DNA of 64,000 nucleotides from Lentinus brumalis (taxonomy: Eukaryota > Basidiomycota > Agaricomycetes > Polyporales > Polyporaceae), in NCBI GenBank assembly GCA_001792895.1, contig MARA01000002.1, positions 2,914,001-2,978,000 of the forward strand. The letters are read 5' to 3'. Shown here in pieces: positions 1 to 12,266 of this stretch. Numbering within the stretch: position 1 is the first letter of the stretch; each line of letters opens with the position of its first letter. The notes below the pieces were generated by a model, which saw only the letters and a list, made by a program, of their open reading frames with translations, had not been told where the DNA came from and did no database searches. Position numbers and translations under genes: made by a program.

Positions 1-171
1 TTCCTTCTGTCATTGTGTGTGCACCGTGACCGGTACCTCAAGCTCAAGTCAAAGGAATACGCTACAGCGCAGTACTCACGATTACGAGCTGTGAATGCAT
101 ATGTACTCGTCATTTGAGTCGCGTCATGATGTCACGGCATCGCGCTGGGTATATCCATGTACAGATGCAGC

Positions 172-3100
172 TCAGACAGTGAGTCTCGTATTGAGCAAAG
201 GATGGTTGTTGAGATACAGCACGCGCGTCACCTCCTTCCGGCCGTCGTCCACGTTCTCCTGATGTCTTCCGTCGTTTTCGTTGCGCGGTTCCGACGGCCC
301 ATCCGACGGCTCGACCACGAGCCTGACTGCACCGAGTCCATGCTTATCCGCGGCGTCCAGCATCTTCGCAACAAGCTCCGCGTCCTCACGCCGCAGCACG
401 ACAGCCGCGACCTCGTTGATTTGTTCGCCTGCCGCGAGCACTTCCTCCGAGTCCGCGGATGGGTTGATGTGGTGGTCTTCGTCTCCGAGGACCACGACCC
501 CAGACGCCCCAGCACGCTGCGCAAACACCAGTTTCTCGAGGAACGTGCAGTCGCCTCTGCGGACAGCGATCGCCTCGTTTTCGAGGAGGACGTCGTCGTA
601 AGGCGCACATCCGAGCGGATTGTTCGGGAAGCGGACGACGCGCACGCCTTCGCCATGTCCAAAACGCAGAACTGGTTCGCCGGAAGGCGAGCGAGAGGCA
701 GTTGGATCCCCTCCAAAGAACGCCGTGGCCGCGACGACCATCGTCTCTGTGATGATGTCCTGCGTGCCTAGGCCTTGCAACTGCAGCATCGGATCGACGT
801 AATCGAGGTATAGGCGTAGGCTGACTTCCGGGACGCGCCTCTGTCTGTCCTTGCCGACTGGTGCAAGCGCAAGCGAGGGATCGTCGAAGTAGATCTTTTG
901 GCCCGTCTTGACAGCGTGAGGTCCCACTGTAACAAGCAGATCAGAACTACACTGTCGACGGAGAATACGGATAGAACTTGCGTTTGGTGATGTCATAACC
1001 TTTCCCATCCAGGCGACTGACGATGTGGACACGGATGCCCGTCACATTGTGCACCAGGAAGCCGTCGGAAACTGTGACCATCTTCTCCGGTGGCGGGTGC
1101 AGGTCTTCTGGGACGGTTCGGCCGTCCGCGGACAGAACGAAGTCATACATCTAGATATCCACCAGACCCGTCAAGCTCTGCTTGCTGCTAAAAAGTGACA
1201 TACTTACATATGGTTGGTGTTTCGGTATCGAACACCACCCGTCCGGAGACCATGCCTGCTCCTCAGCCTCGGACACCGCGCGACCAATAAGTTGACGGGC
1301 GTAGTCTATATCGGCGCGGTCGGCTATGCCTCCTCTCAGGCCCGTCTCCGCGTCCCAGTCATCGTAGGCGAGCAGTGGTGACTGGTAGGCGGGGCATTGC
1401 AGGTTCTCGACTCTACGAAGCTTCTTTCGGGCCGCGGAGATCGGCTTCATAAGGGCGGGGTCGAGTGAAAGGATGTGGCCCTCCGTCGTGAAGACCCATT
1501 GCGAGTCATCACTGTGTAAGGGGTTTGACTCGTCGAAGAGGAGGTACAGATACTGGCGTCTGCGTGAGTTGACAGTTCAAGATCGGCAGCCTAAGGCACG
1601 GCATTACCTTGAGGGTCTCAGAAAGCACGAAGGACTCCATGCGGTCGCTCGGCGCATTCGTACGAAGGTCTTCGATGCCCGCGAGTCCACAAGCTACCTT
1701 TGTTCTACGGCTGATATCCGCAAATATTCGTGCTGCACCGCACACTCGATCTCAACACAGTGTCATGGCACATGTACGCAATATACTTACCGCCGACATC
1801 TAGGTAGAATGGGTCTTGTGTCGCCTGATGGTCTGTCAGTTGCGTTGTGTGTTTCTACTCACTTGGACTTACCCGGTAGAGATACCAAGTCGACTCGACA
1901 AACTCTATCGGAAAGCTCGTCTTAGTGGAAAGCATTGCAGGATGGCAGCAAGTACTCACCAGGTCTTAACGGGTATTGTAGCGATGTTGCTGTGCGGAAG
2001 TTCATGTCCCACATCTCCGGAAGACCAGCGAAGCCTCGCCATAGGTTCCAATCTGCGGTAAACGTTAACTAAAGGAACTCAAAGATAGTTGGATCTTTCC
2101 GCACAAACTAAGTGAGACCTGATCGCGTTCTCGATGTCACCGCCGAGAACCTGCAAACCTGGCCAGAATGCCGACAGTGAATCGACCATGTTGTATTGTG
2201 CATCACCCTGGATGCGAAGTCTGGTTACGCGGGCATTGGTAACAGAGCCGGGGGTACTCACCGTGTGGACATTGACACTTCGATACTGTTGCGCAAATGA
2301 GCGGAGGCGGCTGGAAGCAGAGCGCGCGACTCACCCAGTACCCGTCCGGAGATCGTGCATACCGCATGGCAGATGCGTACGAGTCTTGCCATACATCCAG
2401 GAATTCTACTTCGCCTACGTCACAGTACATTTAACATGCGACAGGGAGGTACAATGAGAGGAACTCACCACTCATGATGTACCACTTGAGCGCATACTCG
2501 TAGAACGAGTCGATCCCAGCACCTATGCCGTTCACCTCTGGATGTAGCCAGTTCTGTCATCAAGCGTGTGTTACACCACTTACACGCGCCACACGACCAC
2601 GAATGGACGTACTCCAGTAAATATATTGACCGTATTGCCTACAAGACCTATGTCTGATCTGCGGTTCCAGAGGGCGAAGAAGGCCTTATACGCCGCCTTC
2701 TCAAAACGGTCGTCCCCCGTCAGTCGGCTCAGCGTCCCAAACTCGAGGATGAGGGACCCAGCACCAGCGGTACCTGCGTGTATCAGACAACATAGCAGAT
2801 TGGATGGAGCCTACGCACATGTGTCTGTCGACTCTCCCTTCGGCACGCCATGACGTAGATTAATCTAGCAGAACAAATGTCAGAACAACACAATCAATCC
2901 TGCAGGGTGCTACGCACTCTTGCGTATGGCAAACCGGTGGGTGTTGAGAATGCGGGGAGCAGTCTGACCCCAAGGTCATACGCCAAATCCAAGAGTTCGC
3001 CTTGATACCAGGGTAGATGAAATGACTGTCCCGTCCGGTTGGCATATATGTGCCCCGACAACAAACCGCCCAGCACTCGGATGGTCGTCTCGAACACCTG

Positions 3101-3721
3101 GGGCTTGGTGTTCACATCGAAAGACACCCATTGGATGATGTTCCGGACTGCCTCCTCGAATCCTGGTGGGTCATTCAATACCACGAAGGTATCCAGCGCG
3201 TCGATGAGGGTTACGGAGAAGTTGCCGGCGACATCATTCGACGCAATGTCGGATCTACAAACGCGTCATGCAGCGTAACCTTCGGGTGCGCGAGATAGGA
3301 TCACATACGGATTGTGCCAGTTCGGTCCTCGTCCTGTACATGACAAAGGCGCGAGCTGGAGATACGCTCTAGTTCTGAATGAGCCTCGAGGTCAATGTAG
3401 TAAGCGCACCTCATCAAGGGGGAAAGCTATCACTAGTGGTTCAACAACTCCCCGGAGATGATGTGCAGGAAGGACGCACCGAATCGCATGTAGTTGTCGA
3501 AGCCATGGTGCCACAGCGCGCGTACTTGGTGCCTGAAGCACGGGTCCAGCGGAGTGTCATAAAATAAGCAATGAAACCAACCTCAGAGCTAGTTTCCTTC
3601 CCGACGTCCACTGCGCACCCTCGGCGAAAGCATGTCCAGACCCAAAGGACAACCAGTGACTGTCAAGGCCAGCGATGAGGAGGGCGAGAAGACCAGATGG
3701 CCAGAGCGCAGGCCACTTCAT
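172..3721 (-). CDS. MNL1: EDEM/Mnl1-type ER mannosidase (GH47) with PA domain
   Basis: The product is an ER lumen alpha-1,2-mannosidase-like protein that trims or recognises N-glycans of misfolded glycoproteins for ER-associated degradation. The start at 3721 gives a hydrophobic signal peptide ([18 protein letters not shown]). After a short intron comes HHGFDNYM, then, joined over another intron, [13 protein letters not shown]47 signatures follow: [48 protein letters not shown] and [13 protein letters not shown]; the acidic residues in the last two and the TTEGH motif are those expected in an active family member. The C-terminal exon (about 172-1032) holds a protease-associated (PA) domain ([20 protein letters not shown]), as in some EDEM proteins. 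There are many introns, and several exon edges between 1.4 and 2.9 kb are approximate. The family call is firm; catalytic activity versus lectin-only role is inferred. Confidence 0.9.
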
Positions 3722-3951
3722 ACAGACCTGGCCGGGTGAGCAACGCCGAGCAAGAGGTCCTCGAGGAAGTGAGCAGAAGGGTGTAGACTGAGGTGTGAGA
3801 CCTCCGCCTCGATCGACGTGTAGGGTAAGCACGTGACTTTACACTGGGCGCCAAACGCGCTTCGCGCCTCAGACACGCACTCTCGCAAAGTTAATTCGCT
3901 GCACACATTGAATCTTGAGCTGGCCCTCTGCCCCCGGACTGTCTGACAAGC

Positions 3952-5188
3952 ATGTCGAGCGACGAATTATTAAAGCTTCTTGAGGCTCATGGACGACAAT
4001 TCCTGCAATCTTTCGACACTCCTGTAGTCTTGGGAAAAAGGAGGGATGCACCGCAGAAACCTACCGAACGCGGTGCGAAGAAGACGAAGGTTGACGAGGA
4101 TACTGAGGAAGAAGAAGAGTGGGAAGGTATCCGGAGTGATTCCGGTTCGGATCGAGAGGATGACAGCCAAGAGAGCGGATCGGACGAAGATGGGGCGGAC
4201 AATCAGGACGATGAGGATGAGGATGGTACGTGGTTCATATAGAGTTGTCAGAGAGGTTTGTGTCTTAAAAATCTTCGACAGAGGATGACGACTTCACATA
4301 CGAGAGTAACTCACGCCAGCCAGACGTGGTTGTCTTCTCTGAACCGAGCACGTCCTCCGCGGTCCCGAGACAGTTAAAATCAGGTTTCATGGTATGTGGG
4401 CCGCAGCATAATTGTCCATTACATGCGTCCTCATGGCACTTGCAGTCGTCTAAGGTGACAAAGCTCACCCAAGATGCGCCAAGCTCTTCCCAGAAGAAGA
4501 CTGCTTCGAATGAGGATGAGGATGACGACCTGTGAGTCCATGTCCTACGAGGTCTCGTCCGGAACAACTGACTTGACCTTGGCCTTGCAGGACGAATGCC
4601 CAAAATGATGCACTCCTGCACAAACTGGTCCACACACAACTACTATCAGGTTCACTCAACCCTGATCTGGACCTGACACCTGCACAGAGGAAGAAAGCAC
4701 TCGCGGGACGCATCATGGAAGCAGCGGGCAAAGTTAAGCTCGGAAAGGGCGAGTCGGTGGTACGAAAAACCGAGCACAATCGGGCTGCGAAGCACGTACG
4801 AGACGGGCTGTTTGAGAAGCAGAAGGAGCGACAGCAGAAACAGCTGGAGGAGGTATGCCCCATCGTCCACTCGAAGTCTTCTTTGTTGTTGACCTATTTA
4901 ATGCAGGCGAAACAATTGGGTAATTACCATCCCACGTTGAAGGCGTTGTATGATGCCTCGGCGACCTCGAAGCCACAGAACCAGAAGCGAGACCGAGGCA
5001 TGAAGATGGGTGTAGGTTCGTTCAAGGCCGGTATCCTCAAACTGGGCAAGAACGAAATCAGCGCCGTAGAGGGCGGCTCAAGTCGAGGCAGAGGCAGAGG
5101 CAGAGGTAGAGGCGGAGGCAGAGGCAGAGGCGGAGGCGGAGGCGGAGGCAGAGGCAGAGGCGGGCCTGGCAGGGGTGGTAAACGGTGA
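3952..5188 (+). CDS. FAF1: Faf1-like rRNA processing factor (DUF4602)
   Basis: This is a nucleolar protein of the Faf1/C1orf131 family, needed in yeast for early pre-18S rRNA processing. It starts MSSDELLKLL, passes through a very acidic Asp/Glu/Ser stretch typical of nucleolar proteins, and is cut by about four short introns. The family core is near the C-terminus: a basic helical part (KLGKGESVVRKTEHNRAAKH, then RDGLFEKQKERQQKQ) followed by MGVGSFKAGILKLGKNEI, the most conserved motif. A long Arg/Gly tail follows, which is unusual in length for the family and resembles RNA-binding RGG boxes. Its start lies only about 230 bases from the start of the divergent mannosidase gene, so the two probably share a promoter region. 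Confidence 0.82.
5083..5182 (+). repeat. RGG-coding repeat in the Faf1-like gene
   Basis: This is a purine-rich array of GGCAGA and GGCGGA hexamers encoding an Arg/Gly tail (RGRGRG, then GGG-rich). It is in frame up to the stop at 5186-5188. Such low-complexity tracts vary in length between strains and can be miscounted in assemblies. Confidence 0.85.
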
Positions 5189-5365
5189 TGTATGCATATA
5201 GTACATGTGTCATTGGCTAACATACGGCAAGCTACGGGCTATTGGGCATACCCTGCATTCTCATATAACATGGCGTTTTACATAGTGGCTTCATAGGGAA
5301 AGGAAGAAGAGATGACGGTGTCCGAAAGGGTGAGTCCATATCTCAGTCATAACAGTCATGTCGGC

Positions 5366-7358
5366 CTACTGACTGGACCCGGGACGAGAACGAAAACTGC
5401 CCCCCGCTGGCACTCTACGGGCAGCACACTGTTCGATACAGAACGCGGCAAAGCGCACTCACCCGGTTCGGCGGTAGTCACTACGGTACGCATGTGCGCG
5501 ATCATCCGAGCCCTGCTCTCGTCTGGAGACACGCCCCCTTGTGTGGCCGCGCTGATCGTCGTAGCGAGGACTCGTCGACCGCACTAACGTATCGCTGGAA
5601 CTATGTATGGTCGGGCTGTTCAGTGATCGACGGCCTGTTGCAAGCTATCAATAGAACGTACCCTGCACTGCGCTCGCTGCGAGGCGGTCTGGGGTCTGTG
5701 TAGACGAGGTTATCGTGCGGAGAGCGAGTACCTGCTCGTCCCCGCGAGGGTCTGTTGCGATGATCAGCTATCGGCCTGGGAACAGGACCAACAACGACTT
5801 ACTGGTAATGAGGATCCCGGAGATAGGAATCGGGCGCATACATTTGAGGAGCCGAGTGGGAAGAATTGTGATGGGAACCGTGGTGAGAGCTGTGGTGAGA
5901 GCCATGGTTTGAACCATGTTCCCTATCGAAGCCGTTCCTCAGTACATCTTCGAATGTGTGCTATGTTCGACATCCGCCTACCGAGAGTCGTGTTGAGTGG
6001 GCGTGCGATACGCGGAACGCCCTCGGTGATGGGATCGTCCGCTCTCGCTATGGTAGGAATGACTGTCAAGTGAGCGGCTCCCCACTGAAATCTGGTCATC
6101 GTTGTTGAAGCCGGAGCTGCAGAAGGCGGAGAAGATCTATCAACGACAAGCCCCACCGCATGGATTACGGCGAGTCGCAACACGAAGAACTCACCGGCAG
6201 ATTTCTCGACCGTACTGGTCCTGGACTATGACAGGTCGAGGCCGCCTGGGTGGCTTATACCGCCCACTGAAGTCGCCGACCCTATGGTGAAATGTAAACT
6301 CGTCTTTCACAGGCCGAATAGACTAGGTTATGAACACACCGAGTCAGTTCATTACCGTCTTCATCCTCGAATATGACGGGCGCTCCGCCGGGTATAATGT
6401 AGTACTTGTCCTTCTTCCCGTTCTTGCCGTGCTCGACCACAACAACAACCGGAGGCTCCTCTTCCGCGTCAAGCGGTTGGCTCCAGTACGCCGGATGATC
6501 GCGAGATGCCTGTGCGATACAGTTTCAATACGAGATGAAGACCCCCGAACATTGCACGCACCTTCACGACAGGCGGGGCACTCCTTTCCCGCTCCCTACG
6601 TCTATGAATGGGCTGGTCGCGTGTGGGGTAAGACGAAGAATGATGCCCGATGTGCGGCCTTACCGCCTCCCTCGGAACGATCGGGTTAACGACGACCGCG
6701 GGCTCGTGCATGTCGTTCACAGCACTGACATGAGGCTGGCCCACGTAAGCCGGCTGCGGTGCATAGAAAGGCGCACCATGCGAGCCGGACGGCTGAGCCG
6801 ACATAGTCGGGGCCCCGTATGTGCCGTGGTCGGCGAAGGCCTGCTGGAGGCGCGCCAGCGAGCTTTCGCGCTGGACGAGCGGGATGGAAGTGTCGCTGCG
6901 GTGGGGACCGGTGAGAAGCTCCTCGAACGACTCCGTATCGTCTGTGGGTAGGACCCGCCCCGTCATTCCGCGGGGAGGTGTGCGGTCCTCTGGATAGTCC
7001 TCGACTGTTGTGCGGTACCCTCCCCCTCCTGTACGCGGGAACGTTGCCTGGCGATAGTGACCTGAGTCAGCTCAGGGTGATGCGGTTCCAAGGATGTAGA
7101 TACCATACCTCATCTTGTCTCTGGTAATTCTGCTAGTTGTCGGAGGTGTTAGTCGATGACATCTGTCGACGAACAAAGACGTACTCTTTTTGTAGATTTT
7201 TTGTGTAGGATCTTGCGCCAGGCCGAACTGTTTTGGGGCTCCTGCTCTTCGTACCCATAGCCATACTGGCCATAGGGAGCATCGTACCCATCGTACTGGC
7301 CGTAGACACGGGCCTGCTCCTTCGAGGAGCGGCCAAGACTGGGGAACAAACGAGGCAT
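5366..7358 (-). CDS. Unrecognised disordered His/Ser/Arg-rich protein
   Basis: I do not recognise this family. Starting at 7358 (MPRLFPSLGRSSKEQARVYG), exons can be joined by GT-AG introns. Their products include YGQYGYGYEEQEP, a Pro/Ala/Tyr-rich part (APFYAPQPAYVGQPHVSAV), and a more ordered core with PAYWSQPL, VVVVVEHGKNGKKDKYYIIP, GGAPVIFEDE and VGDFSGRYKPPRRPRPVIVQ. A Ser/His/Arg tail follows (HGSNHGSHHSSHHGSHHNSS, SDYRRTG) and ends GSFRSRPGSSQ. The core looks like a small conserved domain in an otherwise disordered protein. There are no membrane segments or signal peptide. The opposite strand gives only shadow frames. Exon order is well supported by phase; function is unknown. Confidence 0.6.
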
Positions 7359-8050
7359 GATGACAATATAAACAACAAAGAAATGAGGACGAGGTGGGGA
7401 CAGGTGATCAGCGAGAGGCGAATGCCAGCATTCAACGTCGGCGACGCGACGTTGGTGAATATGATGCGACGAAGAGCTGTGGACGAGACAGGATCAGATG
7501 GGTATCAGGACCCCACAGGGAACGGCGAGGGGGCCTCCTTATAGCGAGCAGCACGGCAAGCATGAGGTTACCGCGCAGGCTCGAATCGCGGCGACCTGCC
7601 ATCTCGCAGCTTCACGCTTGAACGCGCGCGTGCTTCTGCTTGTAATGCGCCCATATCTTCCGGGCAATCAAAGAGCAGATAGGCAGGCCGGTGGTGTCAG
7701 GTGTTCGAAGCCTAGTATGCGCCGCGACGCAAGATGTTCGCACGATATCGCATGGGTGACTGCAGTTGGAGGTTTAAGGTAGACAACGCGGTTTCCCGCA
7801 GGTTTTGATACAAGTTGTGTGGGCTGCTGTATGCCTGTACCAGCCATTCATTTCGCGTGGCACTCCAACGCCTGCTATCTCCTGACCTGTTATTAGCATT
7901 GAACATAACGCCGTCCCCACTGCGCATTCGGAACATGCACTATGTTCTACGATGGGCATGCACTCCTGAAATAACACTCACCCATTCCTCGGCTGCTGGA
8001 CTGAACTCCAGGTCATGAGAGCGCACCCCGGCGCAGGGCTTCTATATGAT
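7359..8050. other. Intergenic, nothing recognised
   Basis: This stretch lies between the 5' end of the His-rich protein gene and the 3' end of the ZNRD2-like gene, both on the minus strand. Short open frames on both strands show no family signature. It presumably holds the promoter of the His-rich gene. Confidence 0.6.
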
Positions 8051-9259
8051 TCAAGCTTGACTTTCACTCCGTAGTAGTTGCTTGACTTGAGTCAATGCTT
8101 GCGATACTTTCGAAATGACGTCTGCCGTCTGCCCGATTGCTGTGGGATCGATGAAAGGAGCACTCGTATAAGCGTCGAGGCGTTCCGAGAGCACGATCAG
8201 GGATAGCTCAAGAGAACGCGCGGATGCTTCGAGCGCGGACGAGGTAGATGAATTGGGTAGCGCGGCCTAGTGATGGTAAATTTTCAGTGACGCTTGACAG
8301 TCATGTGGTAGCAGACGGAGCTTACAGCGGCCTTGTGTTCTAGTTCTCGAGCGGCAGGTACCTGCTGAGAGGGAGAACGGAGGGTCAGACCACAGCAGGA
8401 TCCAGCACAAGGTTTCGGCAACGGACTGGTTGAGCGGAAGGCTCCGGATAAGCCCTTTCCTTGCCTTTGTCCAGAAACGCCGACGAGGTTGAGGCCGGAG
8501 CGACGGAATCGGGAATGGCTGCGCGGTGTGTAGCCGCGGAAGGAGGTGAAGGGTGCATCGGTACCAGACCGTCCTGACCAAATGCGTCGGTCCCGTCGAC
8601 ATAAACGATGCCGCAGATCACACATTCCTGTTATATGAAAAATCAACGACAGTTACAGTTCCAGCGGTGGCTTCTACTCGCCTTTCTCGGGTCGAGTGCG
8701 CTTCCTCTCTTCGGGGGACGCACAAGCGGAATCCCATAGCAATCGACATTGGGACATTCGTCCGCGAGCATAGCCCAGCCCTTCAGCATCCGTTTGCCTA
8801 TCTCAGTCGATGCAGTGTCGGATTGGTGACGTCGACGCATGAGTTCGGCGGTGTCCATGAGTGGAACAAGGGGAGGTGAACTGGGGGCATGCGAGACTTC
8901 GGTCGGCGGTGTAGAGGATCGAGACATGGCACTGCTGTTTGACGTGCTCGAGGCAGAATGCACATCTTGGGGGACGGATGGCTTCGGTGCACCCGCGATG
9001 CGTGAAGACTGTGCGGAGGCGGCGTTCGCGGAAGCCCCGGTAGACGGTGCCGGATCGCAATTCACGCAGAAGTGGACTTGGGCCGCAGAAGAAGGCGGAG
9101 ATCTCATCAAAGGCACCTTCGAGCACTTCGTACAGATCCTGTCGGTAAGCACCTGGCGAAGCGTTCGGTCACAACGTGCAGCGGACACTTTTATATCACA
9201 TACCCAGCCCTTCAGCATATACTCCCCAGGTTACTAGAGACATCAATCACAGTCGCCAT
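8051..9259 (-). CDS. ZNRD2/SSSCA1-like protein with two zinc ribbons
   Basis: The protein resembles the autoantigen p27 (ZNRD2/SSSCA1) family of small zinc-ribbon proteins. Two copies of the family module are present. The first reads EYMLKGW, then VLTDRICTKCSKVPLMRSP and VHFCVNC. The second reads EIGKRMLKGWAMLADECPN, GIPLVRPPK and, after an intron, ECVICGIVYVDG. A Ser/Pro-rich linker separates them. A helical C-terminus (ALEASARSLELSLIVLSERL, ending RSESQA) is reached through two more introns. The start at 9259 (MATVIDVSSNLG) gives the expected N-terminal helix, but the frame then breaks by one base at the CCCC run 9224-9227. With one more base the protein would read straight into EYMLKGW, so an assembly error is likely. 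The intron 8628-8681 uses a GC donor. It is divergent from the membrane-protein gene at 9481. Confidence 0.8.
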
Positions 9260-9480
9260 GTTGTTCACGTCGTTCAGCCCGAGACTGTTCCAAGTAGCAG
9301 CAGGCAAAGGTAGGTGTGAGAGTCGGACGTCGTCAGAGTGCAAGCAAGCTGGAGGCGCGGAAGAGAGCTGCTGTCGGAGGGCGGGCCGACTCAGCGTCTC
9401 GGAGCGACGGTGAGGTGCACCCGTCAGCCACCTTGTCGTCTCAACACATATCCACGACGCTCGATACAGTTCAACTACCA

Positions 9481-10316
9481 ATGGCAAGAAATCGCAAGAA
9501 CGTGTCCTCTGCGAAGAAGCAAGACACCATCGACATCCCCGAGGACGAGCAATGGCGGATCATCAACGAGTCTGGCATCCTCAAGCAGATTCCGAGAGAG
9601 TGGAATCCCTCACGGCCAGCAGACCAGGGACAGGAAGTCACACAAGGAGCCGAGGGGGATGAGGAGGGTTTGTCGCCGTTCGCGGAAGAGGTCTTCAGCG
9701 CAGCGATGCTCACCATCCCCATGTCATTCATGCTACTCATGATGGAGATGTATGCACACTATGGCTCTCCGCGTCCTCTGCGACTGGCTGACTCGCAATG
9801 GCTCTGACCGGTAGTCTCGTGCATTACCAATACGGACGGAGGCCAGAAATGAGTGAACTTATGGATAGGATGCTCCCGGGGGTGCCAAGTGCGTGTCTGA
9901 ACCATAGCCTGCGAGCTCGATCGTGGCTGACGGTCCCGCCGCCATGAAGTCATCTCAATATTCGTGTTCTACAGTGAGTCCATCAGTTCGTACATGCCCT
10001 GCCTGGCTCAGTCCTGCCTCCTAGCCAACCGCTACAAGTTCGACATACGGGTACAGACCGCCCTATTCTTGCTCGCCTCCATCGGAGGTTCACGACTAGT
10101 CTGGCTCATCAACCGGGGAAACTGGCTCAAAGTCATACAGCAGGTGAGTCCGTCCATCCGGCTGATACTCGATGACACGTAACCTTGTTCCAGAGTCCGC
10201 CCCTGGCGACTGCTTGGATATTCGCAGTTGTGGAACTGAACCTGCTACCGGCCTTTCTGAGCCTAGTCGTTGTCACTGGGTACAGTTGGTACGCAGGCCT
10301 CAAGCTGGTTCCTTGA
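9481..10316 (+). CDS. Small multi-span membrane protein (DUF7719-like)
   Basis: The hydrophilic N-terminus (MARNRKNVSSAKKQD) is followed by a short acidic part and then by four or five hydrophobic segments split by introns. These include SAAMLTIPMSFMLLMMEM, then LVHYQYG, IRVQTALFLLASIGG, and WIFAVVELNLLPAFLSLVVV. It ends YSWYAGLKLVP. The arrangement matches a conserved fungal membrane family that I believe is annotated as DUF7719; no enzymatic motif is seen and the function is unknown. There is no cleavable signal peptide, so insertion in the ER or an organelle membrane is inferred. It shares a 222-base divergent promoter region with the ZNRD2-like gene. Confidence 0.7.
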
Positions 10317-10723
10317 TACGAACGTGTGGCATATTGCGCACTATGCTACTATATGACACGTTCTACTTACTACTGGTGATACAATCAAATTGGAATGATT
10401 TCTTCGAAAATGTGTGCTCGACGATACGCCGCACGGCGTGTTGTAGTCTTGTACACGGACGGCACCTTCTACGAGCATCAGCACGGTCGATGACCGCAGC
10501 TCAAGCCTGCAGGTATCCTGCGGCATGTTCGATATATGCTCAATGATACGCCACTGTACGGGTGTAGGCTTTGACCCGCAGGGCACCTTGTATGAGCAAG
10601 AAATGATGAAGGGCTCTCCGAAGGGACAACGAGTGGATGGCGTGTGAGAATTAGGAATACATCTGTTGATACACATTACCGGATATTCTGTCCATGAAAT
10701 ACAGCAAGATAGTTTGCGATGCT
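10317..10723. other. Convergent intergenic region, nothing recognised
   Basis: This is the 3' flank shared by the membrane-protein gene (+) and the conserved orphan (-). Only short frames without family features are seen; it presumably holds both 3' ends. Confidence 0.6.
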
Positions 10724-12266
10724 TCAGAAGCCTTGACCTTCATCTAGCTCCTTTGCTAGCGCCTCTACCTTGCTCTAACGGACGGATGTCAACAACACGA
10801 CCAGCAGCCAGTTTTCGTACTTACATGGTAATTCCGACTCCGACCCTCCAGGTGTGTCCGCAGAGCATTCAGCTGCCATCTCAACCGCCTGCCGAGCTTC
10901 GTCTGAATCGCGTCCTTATGCCTGTCCAATCGCTCGACGAACGCCCTATATACTCGATCATCTCGAGCGAAGTAGTACATCTGTTCTATCATTAGTGTAG
11001 TGAAGAGCAAGAAGAGACAGACTAAATTCGCACCGGCATTGGTTCGCCCTTTATGACTGACAACGCACACGACCAGGCAGCCATCATGACGAGGTCCGCT
11101 GTCGCGTTCGCCACGCTGCGAGCCAGTCAGAATACTTGGCCAAACACACGGTAGGCCCACTATACGCACTAGTCCTCCAGCGACGCAATGAGGTCGGCCT
11201 TGCCCAAGTTCTTCGTAGCGAAGCTCCGCACCGCACTCCCAGCGGTATGTACGGGCTTCCCATCTGTTCCCATACGCAACGATGCCGCGACGTCAGCCGT
11301 GGTGAGAGCTATCCACGAGTCGCCCTCGCTCATGATGAGCGTCTGCAGGAAGGACGCCATAAGGTCCTTCTGAGACTTCTGCAGACCGTAGTCAATAGCT
11401 GCCTTGAGGTTTATGCCTGGGCAATCGCTTAGCGGAAGGAATGAATGAGCTATGACGAATCACGTACGCAGTATCTTGAGGAGCTTCTTCGTCTCGGGCT
11501 TCTGCAGATCCTCGTCCTGCAGATGATTGATGTAACGGGAAAACGCGCCAAGTAGTATGATGGCCATGTCCGTATGCTCTATGCGCAAGGCATGGATGAG
11601 CGGGGTCACGTCCCCAGACTTCTTGATGAGGCTCTGTGAAACAGTGGCGTCAAGGTATGTAACTCGAGTTGCTATAGGTGTCATAGGCGTACCTCAAAGG
11701 AGCGGTCACGGACCTCCATGATGAACATGATATCCTTCCTCTCTATTGCACGAAATACTTCAAACGGCTGTGCACGATGATCTGCATGGGATGCAAAGGC
11801 AAGAGGAGCAAGCACGACGCACCTCAGGAGCCCTCCACGGTTGTCCATCGTTCCTCCCGGCGGCTCGCAATGCCTTTGCGACATTTGAAGCGGTAGAGAT
11901 GCGATCCAATAATGATTTCCGCTTTGCCCTTGGACTGGCTGTTGGAGATGTGGGTGACGGCGGGAGAGTGATCTCGTCCTCGCGGGGCGCGAGTGCAGCT
12001 TCCAATTCCTGGTGTATTCGGTTGATCTCGTTCTCAACAGCCTTCGGAGCGACCCTCTCTGCCTCTCGCTGTATGAACGCTTGAAGTGCGTGGGTGATAG
12101 GAGATAGCAGAGTTAGGAGCGACTCACCTGAAGTCGGTAGACGAGCAGGTAGACATGGGTCCGACCGAGGGCGTTCGCGGGGTGGTCCTGTGAGTCGTGG
12201 TGTAGGCTCCTCGTCCTGCAGATCTCTGGCAATGTGAAGTATCACGGGGGCGTTGTTGAAGCTCAT
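10724..12266 (-). CDS. Conserved basidiomycete orphan with ankyrin-like sequence
   Basis: It starts MSFNNAPVILHIARDLQDEE. A Pro/Ser-rich N-terminal part is followed by a helical region, an ankyrin-like stretch (RAIERKDIMFIMEVRDRSFE, then GDVTPLIHALRIEHTDMAII) and an all-helical C-terminal half (FSRYINHLQDEDL, MASFLQTLIMSEGDSW, SAVRSFATKNLGKADLIASL, YYFARDDRVYRAFVERLDRH). Near the end, a perfect GTAAGT donor joined to SKVEALAKELDEGQGF fixes the stop at 10724. I have the impression of a family recurring across mushroom genomes with the same YYFARDDRVYKAFVERLDQH-like signature, but I know no function for it. There is no signal peptide or membrane span. The start lies 286 bases from the divergent MRF1 gene. 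Confidence 0.72.
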
